A stretch of 10,148 nt of DNA from Peronospora farinosa (lineage: Eukaryota > Oomycota > Peronosporomycetes > Peronosporales > Peronosporaceae). The stretch's first letter is position 1, and each line of letters begins with the position of its first letter. Both the position numbers and the translations under genes were made by a program. This document shows, piece by piece, positions 1 through 6,414 of the stretch. The stretch spans positions 1 through 10,148 of the forward strand of contig CANTFK010000061.1 in assembly GCA_947646735.1 (NCBI GenBank), read 5' to 3'. The notes under the pieces are model-generated. The model saw only the letters and a list, made by a program, of their open reading frames with translations, was not told the origin of the DNA and made no database searches.

Positions 1-134
1 GCTCGTAACCTCGATCTAGAAAGCCGATCGCGAGATGTAACTGGTTACAGATCGATCGTAACCTCGATCGACGGATCAAGATCGCGATGGTACGACGATC
101 GTGATCGACAAGTGTGATCGACGATCGTGACAAG
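1..134. repeat. GATCG-rich tandem repeat, left part
   Basis: The stretch is built from GATCG-containing words (CGATCG, GATCGCGAT, GATCGACGATCG). The block starting CGTAACCTCGATCTAG at 4 recurs almost exactly at 5477 and, more diverged, at 5651. A 26-bp sub-unit (GATCGACGATCG...CAACAAG) is visible in the later copies. It is interrupted at 134/135 by the LTR element and resumes at 5464, so the two pieces were one array before insertion. No coding capacity is evident. It is a satellite or the inner repeat of an unidentified element. Confidence 0.8.
131..134. repeat. Target-site duplication CAAG, left copy
   Basis: CAAG directly precedes the left LTR (start TGTTGTGGAG). The same CAAG directly follows the right LTR end at 5460-5463. 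The shared word can be read as CAAGTG because the LTR itself begins TG; four bases is the conservative reading. Joining the flanks without the element gives GTGACAAG followed by TGTGATCGACG, which fits the surrounding 26-bp satellite sub-unit, as expected for an empty site. Confidence 0.75.
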
Positions 135-522
135 TGTTGTGGAGTGGATTCTCAAACAACGTAGGAGATCCACAAACACACACAGCGCCGGACTGCCGAC
201 TTACGGAGGGGGTACCCCGATACCGTGTCGTATTGGCCTTGGGTCTCACCTTGTGTACCCGTCGGCTTGGCTGGTCTTGCTCCTCGGTTGACGTAGAAGA
301 CTTAAACTTGGTCTTTGTATAAGACTTGGACTTGGTGGTCCCCGAGTGGATATACTTCACTTGGGACCGGGTTTCTTGGGCTTAATCGACTTAGTCGAGA
401 GCGATGCACCTGGTACTATGTACCCCTTTGGTGGCTGACTGTTTTTGGTCCTTGGACCCCTTTGTGTTCTTCCCCGTAGGGAAACCGCTTCCTGTAGCGG
501 GTCGTAGAGTCTTGACACTTAC

Positions 523-555
523 TTGAAACCTCAGGCCAGCTATCCTGAGGTTCAA
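523..555. other. Conserved LTR hairpin, left LTR
   Basis: The core arms ACCTCAGG (528-535) and CCTGAGGT (544-551) pair perfectly around the 8-base loop CCAGCTAT. Pairing extends outward to 12 bp if one A is bulged (TTGAA / TTCAA). The same structure is found in three other LTR relatives in this window, one of them with a different but still fully pairing stem. Whether it acts in RNA or DNA is not known. Confidence 0.7.
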
Positions 556-849
556 CTTGCGTTGCTTGAGCCGTCTAACACCTGCTGGACGTCGGGGGGC
601 CAAAGGGTATCCCGCCCGGAAGAGGTGTAGCGACGGAGAAGCTTAGGAGGGGCGCTTAAAGCTGCCACGTGTAATGCAAATTCGAGTGTGTTTATTTACC
701 TTATTCTCTGTATGCTTTTCTTGCCGAACCCTAACCCTTCGCTCTGGATGGTACCACGTGTCAACTTGTGGAAGAACAACTGGCTCTTTTAGGACATGGG
801 ACTTGTACCGGCTCTGCACTTTAAGGAAGCCTTGTGCCTTCTATTCCCT

Positions 850-1532
850 GGGGTCCACCTGTCACCTGGTGTCCACTGGACACCTGGGGTCCACCGGTCA
901 CCTGGGTCAACCTGTCGCCGGGGGTCCACCTGTTACCGGGGGTCCACCTGTCACGGGGGGTCCACCTGTCACCTGACCTGGGGTCCACCTGTCACCTGGG
1001 GTCCACTGGCCACCTGGGTCCACCGTTCACCTGGGTCAATCTGTCACCTGGGTCAACCTGTCACTGGGGGGGTCAATCTGTTACCTGGGGTCCACCGGTC
1101 ACCTGGGTCTAACAGTCACCTGGGGTCCACTGGACACCTGGGTCAACCTGTCGCCGGGGGTCCACCTGTTACCGGGGGTCCACCTGTCACGGGGGGGTCC
1201 ACCTGTCACCTGACCTGGGGTCCACCTGTCACCTGGGGTCCACTGGCCACCTGGGTCCACCGGTCACCTGGGTCCAACAGTCACCTGGGTCCACCTATCG
1301 CCTGGGGTCCACCTGTCACCTGGGGTCCACTGGCCACCTGGGGTCCACCGGTCACCTAGGTCCAACAGTCACCTGGGTCCACCTATCGCCTGGGGTCCAC
1401 CTGTCACCAGTCGCCTGGGGTCCACTGGTCACCTGGGTCCACCGGTCACCTGGGTCATCCTGTCACCTGGGGTCCACCGGTCTCCTGGGTCCACCTGTTG
1501 TCTGGGACCCACCTGTTACCTGGGGTCCACCT
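850..1532. repeat. Minisatellite array 1, left LTR (unit about 18 bp)
   Basis: Head-to-tail units close to GGGGTCCACCTGTCACCT, varying from 16 to 18 bp, with occasional 25-bp forms carrying an extra CTGACCT. Internal variation alternates CCTGTC, CTGGCC, CCGGTC and CAACAGTC. The motifs CACCTG and GGTCACC recur throughout. The array is 683 bp long, against 557 bp in the sister LTR. The difference is 126 bp, exactly seven 18-bp units. Open frames here translate to G-P-P-V-T / G-S-T-C-H-L repeats and are not genes. Confidence 0.9.
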
Positions 1533-1710
1533 AAGCTGCCCTAGCAGCACTAGTCCTTTGGTCTGTAGTGTAGGACATCCTTGTACCTTCTCCGAACTCG
1601 GGACCTTGGACCAGTTCGGGGCCCTGGTCACTCCCTGTCACTCATTCAAGAGAGTGACCGAGATCTTTCACGCCAGTTATTATAATAACTTCGAAGCCCC
1701 CCCCACATCT

Positions 1711-1730
1711 CTGGCACTTCTCCACAGCTG
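1711..1730 (-). repeat. Internal copy of the LTR end plus flank, left LTR
   Basis: These 20 bases match 2394-2413 at 19 of 20 positions. The matched stretch covers the last 16 bases of the LTR (CTGGCACTTC then ACCACA, here TCCACA) and the first four bases of the interior (GCTG). It lies just before array 2. The same sequence is at 4608-4627 in the sister LTR. It looks like an old LTR end now buried inside a longer LTR. Confidence 0.6.
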
Positions 1731-1926
1731 GGCCCCGGTACCCCGGTACCCCTGGGCTCCGTTACCCTGGGACCCTGGTACCCTGGGCCCCGGCACCCCG
1801 GTACCCCGGTACCCCGGTACCCCGGGCCTCTGGGCCTCGGTACCCTGGGCCCTGTACCCTGGGCCCTGTACCCTGTACCCTGGCCCTCGGTACCCCGGTA
1901 CCCTGCACCCTGTACCCAGGTCCCTG
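1731..1926. repeat. Minisatellite array 2, left LTR (GGTACCCC, 8 bp)
   Basis: Repeats of an 8-bp unit GGTACCCC and variants (TGTACCCT, GGGCCCTG). GGTACC and GGGCCC are palindromes, so the array is dense in self-complementary hexamers. It has one more 8-bp unit than the copy in the sister LTR: three GTACCCCG after CGGCACCCCG, against two. The V-P-R-Y-P-G-T frame on either strand is a repeat artefact. Confidence 0.9.
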
Positions 1927-2106
1927 ATACCCTGGTCTCTTGTACCGTGGGCCCTTGGACCTTGGAGCCTGTACTGTCTCTGCACGTAGAAATACCTTGT
2001 ACCTTCTTTGAACTTAGGACCCTGGACCACCTCGGGGCACTGGCCCTTTCGGGTCCTGGTGTGCGCACGGTAGGGTAACCTTGTACCTTTGACTCTGGAC
2101 GTTCGA

Positions 2107-2290
2107 TACCCCTGTCCCCGGTATCTGGTACTCTGTCCCTGGTGCCCTGTCCCTGGTGACTGATACCCTTGTCCCCGGTTGCTAGAAACCCTGTCCCTGG
2201 TGACTGGTATCCCTGTCCCCGGTAACTGAAAACCCTGTCCCTAGTGACTAGTGCTCCGGTCCCTGGTGACTGGAAACCCTGTCCCTGGTG
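2107..2290. repeat. Minisatellite array 3, left LTR (about 22 bp)
   Basis: Imperfect units of about 22 bp with core CCCTGTCCCCGGTAACTGG, degenerating to CCCTGTCCCTGGTGACTGG. The array is 184 bp here and 369 bp in the sister LTR, where the leading word CTGGACGTTCGATACCCC occurs twice, 185 bp apart. Confidence 0.88.
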
Positions 2291-2409
2291 ACCCTCGATT
2301 GAACCTTGGGATCTTGCGAGGCCTGGGCCCTTGTACCCTGGGGCCCCTGTACCCTGGTACCTTGGGGCCTTGGTACCCTGGGCCCCGATTCTCCTGGCAC
2401 TTCACCACA

Positions 2410-2419
2410 GCTGTCCCCT
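2410..2419 (-). other. Candidate polypurine tract
   Basis: On the minus strand AGGGGACAGC directly abuts the LTR start TGTGGTGAAG. Eight of its ten bases are purines. A purine run at this place primes plus-strand DNA synthesis in LTR retrotransposons. It is short, and the call depends on the minus orientation that the primer-binding site also supports. Confidence 0.5.
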
Positions 2420-2527
2420 GCGCGCTGGTCTTCCGAACTGCGACAAGACCACGTGCACCCTTGTCCTGTCCCTTTGGAATAGCAGTAAATGTCCATGTGG
2501 TCATTTCACTTCAATGCTTCTCCATAG

Positions 2528-3157
2528 TCACTTCAATTTTATATACTGATCCTCGTCCGAGTGGGGCTCTGTATCCTCAGGCCCTGGACCCTCGGGGCCT
2601 TGAGCCTTCGGGGCTGCACAATACTTCGCATTTTCTTCTGTGCTGCCGCACTCTCGAATCTGTAACTTGACCCATTCGTAAATGTAGAACAAATACCGCC
2701 TCCTTCTTGCATCATCTTGGCCTTCCCAAGATGAACTCTCCCCTCTACTCATCATGACTTCGCATTGCTTCAAACCGATTCTGTTTCTTCTTTGTGTCCT
2801 TGGGCACCGTTGGCAGTTTGGGAGACTTGTTTCGGGGTCCATTGTTTGTAAGATTTCGCTGTCAAACTTGGGACCCCTGGACCATAAAATTTATTATGGC
2901 CCATGTTGTCTTCTTCAACGAAGACATAAGGGGGAGGATTTTGTGGTTGGTTTTTCATCATATACCACCTTGACCTCAATAGCAGAGCTCCTCCCCGGGC
3001 TATGCAGGTCCTCCGATCCTTCTTCCTTCTTAATCACTGGCGATCCGGGTTCCAGTGTCTTGGTCGTCCCTTGGTCCATCTTGACCGTTGTCTTTTCTTC
3101 TTCGTGGGACTCACGGTGAAATCCCGCGTCTCCCGAAGATCCGGGCACGCGCACCAT
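2528..3157 (-). pseudogene. Gag-like remnant in element interior
   Basis: On the minus strand an ATG at 3157, overlapping the primer-binding site, opens 80 codons (begins MVRVPGSSGD). The segment is polar and charged (HEEEKTTVKMD, then VIKKEEGSEDL) and stops at 2915. A second open segment in another frame overlaps it at 2979-2770 and contains PPPYVFVEEDNMGHNKFYGP. A third, back in the first frame, covers 2842-2528 and contains EGQDDARRRRYLFYIYEWV. The handover between frames suggests one ancestral reading frame broken by two indels. The position just after the primer-binding site is where gag sits, and no Cys-His zinc knuckle, protease or polymerase motif is visible. I do not recognise the family. 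The alternative is that these are chance frames in a non-coding interior. Confidence 0.4.
3140..3156 (-). other. Candidate tRNA primer-binding site
   Basis: One base inside the LTR end at 3158, the minus strand reads TGGTGCGCGTGCCCGGA. Its complement ends CCGGGCACGCGCACCA, which has the layout of a tRNA 3' end: CCA, discriminator A, a seven-base acceptor arm CACGCGC and a T-stem arm CCGGG. The primer would be a tRNA beginning GCGCGTG; which isoacceptor that is cannot be told from this window. Placement within 0-3 bases of the LTR is normal for Ty3/gypsy-type elements. Confidence 0.6.
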
Positions 3158-3545
3158 TGTGGTGGAGTGGATTCTCAAACAACGTAGGAGATCCACAAAC
3201 ACACACAGCGCCGGACTGCCGACTTACGGAGGGGGTACCCCGATACCGTGTCGTATTGGCCTTGGGTCTCACCTTGTGTACTCGTCGGCTTGGCTGGTCT
3301 TGCTCCTCGGTTGACGTAGAAGACTTAAACTTGGTCTTTGTATAAGACTTGGACTTGGTGGTCCCCGAGTGGATATACTTCACTTGGGACCGGGTTTCTT
3401 GGGCTTAATCGACTTAGTCGAGAGCGATGCACCTGGTACTATGTACCCCTTTGGTGGCTGACTGTTTTTGGTCCTTGGACCCCTTTGTGTTCTTCCCCGT
3501 AGGGAAACCGCTTCCTGTAGCGGGTCGTAGAGTGTTGACACTTAC

Positions 3546-3578
3546 TTGAAACCTCAGGCCAACTATCCTGAGGTTCAA
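3546..3578. other. Conserved LTR hairpin, right LTR
   Basis: Same hairpin as at 523-555, with arms ACCTCAGG and CCTGAGGT. The loop is CCAACTAT, one change from the left LTR and identical to the loop of the truncated copy at 8495-8527. Confidence 0.7.
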
Positions 3579-3872
3579 CTTGCGTTGCTTGAGCCGTCTA
3601 ACACCTGCTGGACGTCGGGGGGCCAAAGGGTATCCCGCCCGGAAGAGGTGTAGCGACGGAGAAGCTTAGGAGGGGCGCTTAAAGCTGCCACGTGTAATGC
3701 AAATTCGAGTGTGTTTATTTACCTTATTCTCTGTATGCTTTTCTTGCCGAACCCTAACCCTTCGCTCTGGATGGTACCACGTGTCAACTTGTGGAAGAAC
3801 AACTGGCTCTTTTAGGACATGGGACTTGTACCGGCTCTGCACTTTAAGGAAGCCTTGTGCCTTCTATTCCCT

Positions 3873-4429
3873 GGGGTCCACCGGTCACCTGGGTCCACCG
3901 GTCACCTAGGTCCACCGGTCACCTGGGTCCACCTGTTGTCTGGGGTCCACCTGTCACGGGGGGGGGGGGTCCACCTGTCACCTGGGGTCCACTGGACACC
4001 TGGGGTCCACCGGTCACCTAAGTCAACCTGTCGCCGGGGGTCCACCTGTTACCGGGGGTCCACCTGTCACGGGGGGTCCACCTGTCACCTGACCTGGGGT
4101 CCACCTGTCACCTGGGGTCCACCTGTCACCTGGGGTCCACTGGCCACCTGGGTCCACCGGTCACCTGGGTCCAACAGTCACCTGGGTCCACCTATCGCCT
4201 GGGGTCCACCTGTCACCTGGGGTCCACTGGCCACCTGGGGTCCACCGGTCACCTAGGTCCAACAGTCACCTGGGTCCACCTATCGCCTGGGGTCCACCTG
4301 TCACCAGTCGCCTGGGGTCCACTGGTCACCTGGGTCCACCGGTCACCTGGGTCATCCTGTCACCTGGGGTCCACCGGTCTCCTGGGTCCACCTGTTGTCT
4401 GGGACCCACCTGTTACCTGGGGTCCACCT
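3873..4429. repeat. Minisatellite array 1, right LTR
   Basis: Same 16-18 bp unit as in the left LTR, 557 bp in all. It contains a run of 12 G at 3958-3969 where the left copy has shorter G runs at the corresponding motifs. That is a likely slippage point and also a likely assembly or sequencing weak spot. Confidence 0.9.
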
Positions 4430-4627
4430 AAGCTGCCCTAGCAGCACTAGTCCTTTGGTCTGTAGTGTAGGACATCCTTGTACCTTCTCCGAACTCGGGA
4501 CCTTGGACCAGTTCGGGGCCCTGGTCACTCCCTGTCACTCATTCAAGAGAGTGACCGAGATCTTTCACGCCAGTTATTATAATAACTTCGAAGCCCCCCC
4601 CACATCTCTGGCACTTCTCCACAGCTG

Positions 4628-4815
4628 GGCCCCGGTACCCCGGTACCCCTGGGCTCCGTTACCCTGGGACCCTGATACCCTGGGCCCCGGCACCCCGGTA
4701 CCCCGGTACCCCGGGCCTCTGGGCCTCGGTACCCTGGGCCCTGTACCCTGGGCCCTGTACCCTGTACCCTGGCCCTCGGTACCCCGGTACCCTGCACCCT
4801 GTACCCAGGTCCCTG
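4628..4815. repeat. Minisatellite array 2, right LTR
   Basis: GGTACCCC-type 8-bp repeats, one unit shorter than the left LTR copy. It directly follows the internal LTR-end-like motif at 4608-4627. Confidence 0.9.
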
Positions 4816-4995
4816 ATACCCTGGTCTCTTGTACCGTGGGCCCTTGGACCTTGGAGCCTGTACTGTCTCTGCACGTAGAAATACCTTGTACCTTCTTTGA
4901 ACTTAGGACCCTGGACCACCTCGGGGCACTGGCCCTTTCGGGTCCTGGTGTGCGCACGGTAGGGTAACCTTGTACCTTTGACTCTGGACGTTCGA

Positions 4996-5364
4996 TACCC
5001 CTGTCCCCGGTAACTGGTACCCCTATCCCCGGTGACTGGTACCCCTGTCTCCGGTAGCTGGTACTCTTGTCCCCGGTTGCAAGAAACCCTGTCCCCGGTA
5101 ACTGGTATCCCTGTCCCCGGTAACTGGCATCCCTGTCCCCGGTAACTGGTATCCCTGTCCCCGGTAATCTGGACGTTCGATACCCCTGTCCCCGGTAGCT
5201 GGTACCCCTGTCCCTGGTGCCCTGTCCCTAGTGACTGATACCCTTGTCCCCGGTTACTAGAAACCCTGTCCCCGGTCACTGGTAGCCCTGTCCCCGGTAA
5301 CTGAAACCCTGTCCCTGGTGACTAGTACTCCGGTCCCTGGTGACTGGAAACCCTGTTCCTGGTG
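4996..5364. repeat. Minisatellite array 3, right LTR, doubled
   Basis: Units of about 22 bp, the most regular at 5098-5166, where the core CCCTGTCCCCGGTAACTGG repeats with near-perfect 22-bp spacing. The leader word at 4984 recurs at 5169, and the array is twice as long as in the left LTR (369 against 184 bp). This suggests a single segmental duplication or unequal exchange in one copy. Confidence 0.88.
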
Positions 5365-5459
5365 ACCCTCGATTGAACCTTGGGACCTTGCGAGGCCTGG
5401 GCCCTTGTACCCTGGGGCCTTGGTACCCTGGGCCCCGATTCTCCTGGCACTTCACCACA

Positions 5460-5463
5460 CAAG
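5460..5463. repeat. Target-site duplication CAAG, right copy
   Basis: CAAG immediately follows the LTR end CACCACA and matches 131-134. It is followed by TGTGATCGACGATCG, continuing the interrupted satellite. Confidence 0.75.
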
Positions 5464-5745
5464 TGTGATCGACGATCGTAACCTCGATCTAGAAAGCCGA
5501 TCGCGAGATGTAACTGGTTACAGATCGATCGTAACCTCGATCGACGGATCAAGATCGCGATGGTACGACGATCGTGATCAGCAAGGGTGATCGTCGATCG
5601 TGATCAACAAGTGTGATCGACGATCGTGATCAACAAGTATGATCGACGATCGTAACCTCGATCCAGAATGCCGATCGCGAGATGTACCCGGTTACAGATC
5701 GATCGTAACCTTGATCGACGGATCAAGATCGCGATGGTATCCGAA
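5464..5745. repeat. GATCG-rich tandem repeat, right part
   Basis: Continuation of the array interrupted at 134. It contains the CGTAACCTCGATC block at 5477 and 5651 (174 bp apart) and between them three 26-bp sub-units of the form GATCGACGATCGTGATCAAC plus AAGTGT. The second block has drifted (CCAGAATG for CTAGAAAG, ACCCGG for AACTGG). Confidence 0.8.
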
Positions 5746-5780
5746 GTGGACCATATACCGAGATCTGATTTTCCTGAAAG
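5746..5780. repeat. Shared 35-bp block at satellite edge
   Basis: GTGGACCATATACCGAGATC and the following TGATTTTCCTGAAAG match 10094-10129 with about five differences. In both places the block follows a GATC-type satellite and is followed at once by LTR-family sequence. A shorter, degraded match (GCGGACCACACATC) is at 9700-9713. Confidence 0.65.
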
Positions 5781-6414
5781 AGACGACACGCGGCAGTAGG
5801 TACTGTCATACAGATAGGCATAATCGTAGGATTTGGTATTTTATTGGTTAACATTAAACAGAGTTTCTTTTACTTCTAAGCACGCACGCAGACTTCTCTT
5901 CCGGGCGGATAACTTTGGCCCCCGACGATCAAGAGCTTCTGCAACGCTAAGACAAGTGATATCCCTGGATTGTTTGGCCAGGGATTACAAGAACTCTCAA
6001 CCCAAGCAAAACCCCCCTGCGATCGGATGCAGTATACAACGTAAAGGTTAAGGCACAAGATCGAGACGGCTCAAGTGGTCAGAAGATCAAGTGAAATCAA
6101 GTGGATCAAGTATCTACATTTGGATAAGGCGGTCTCAAGGCAGACCAGGGTGAATCATAGAGCACCCCCCATACAACTTTCGATCGCGTGAGGATTTTCC
6201 ACGTGATCGACCCCCCGACCAATCCCCAACCCTGGTCAAGTTCAGCATCGACTCAAGTCCACCGAGAAGAGTGCAGCCCTCCCTACCGACGGGTACACAA
6301 GGTGAGGAAGGAAAGTTACACGGATACGGGGTACCCCCTCCGTTAGTCGGTCGTCTGGGCACCAGTGGAGAGTCGGGATCACATCAGAAATTTTGTGATC
6401 GCCACTCCACCACA
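5781..6414 (-). repeat. Diverged LTR relative without arrays, inverted
   Basis: Read on the minus strand from 6414 it begins TGTGGTGGAGTGG, exactly the terminus of the large LTRs. The same landmarks follow in the same order: CTAACGGAGGGGGTACCCCG (TTACGGAGGGGGTACCCCG in the long LTR), CACCTTGTGTACCCGTCGG, the hairpin at 5961-5985, GTCGGGGGCCAAAG and CGCCCGGAAGAG. About 100 bp further, near CTGTATG, similarity fades and none of the three minisatellites is present. The far end is not clearly defined; 5781 is set by the end of the shared block. It could be a solo LTR or a truncated element of a sister family. The spurious small open frames here have no protein-like character. Confidence 0.65.
5961..5985. 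other. Conserved LTR hairpin, diverged relative
   Basis: Arms ATCCCTGG and CCAGGGAT pair over 8 bp. On the minus strand, the element's own direction, the loop is CCAAACAAT. Compared with the large LTR (ACCTCAGG / CCTGAGGT, loop CCAACTAT), three stem positions have changed on both sides and remain paired. Confidence 0.7.

Larger units (their letters stand above)
135..2409 (-). repeat. Left LTR (3' LTR in element orientation)
   Basis: Unique part 135-849, then three arrays (850-1532, 1731-1926, 2107-2290) with short unique spacers between them, and the terminus CACTTCACCACA at 2398-2409. The unique part matches the right LTR with an offset of 3023. By eye I see about four substitutions in it: T/G at 138, C/T in the GTACCCGTCGG motif, C/G near 511 and G/A near 539. 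It holds the conserved hairpin at 523-555. All open frames across the arrays are low-complexity by-products of the repeats. Confidence 0.85.
135..5459 (-). mobile_element. Non-autonomous LTR retrotransposon with very long LTRs (LARD-like)
   Basis: Two direct repeats of 2275 bp (135-2409) and 2302 bp (3158-5459) flank a 748-bp interior. The LTRs begin TGTGGTGGAGTGG (TGTTGTGGAGTGG in the left copy) and end CACTTCACCACA, so they have TG...CA ends and an imperfect terminal inverted repeat of about 12 bp. CAAG flanks the whole insertion. Orientation is taken as minus: after the LTR end at 3158 the minus strand has a one-base gap and then TGGTGCGCGTGCCCGGA, a candidate primer-binding site, and AGGGGACAGC, a candidate polypurine tract, abuts the other LTR at 2410. 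The interior is too short for gag-pol, so mobility would need enzymes from elsewhere. The sister LTRs are nearly identical outside the arrays, which implies recent insertion. LARD-like (large retrotransposon derivative) is a description, not an assignment to a named family. Confidence 0.8.
3158..5459 (-). repeat. Right LTR (5' LTR in element orientation)
   Basis: Starts TGTGGTGGAGTGG and ends CACTTCACCACA, with the same order of unique part, array 1 (3873-4429), array 2 (4628-4815) and array 3 (4996-5364). Relative to the left LTR it lacks 126 bp in array 1, 8 bp in array 2 and 24 bp near 5420, and has 185 bp more in array 3. The net difference is 27 bp. In element orientation this LTR would carry the promoter; I could not pick a credible TATA box or start. 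Confidence 0.85.

Noticed and set aside
727..739. ACCCTAACCCT, telomere-like
   Set aside because: Less than two units and repeated identically in the sister LTR; chance word in the LTR.
796..1359. Long open frame encoding G-P-P-V-T / G-S-T-C-H-L repeats, collagen- or mucin-like
   Set aside because: It lies wholly in the 18-bp minisatellite, whose unit length keeps a frame open. All frames show similar repeats, and the sister LTR has a different length. No start context or domain.
850..1532. CRISPR-like array of short repeats
   Set aside because: Units abut directly with no unique spacers, and the setting is a eukaryotic LTR.
4659..5279. 206-codon minus-strand frame rich in G-Y-R-G-P / T-G-D-R repeats
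   Set aside because: It spans arrays 2 and 3 and changes with array length; it is a translation artefact of 8-bp and 22-bp units.
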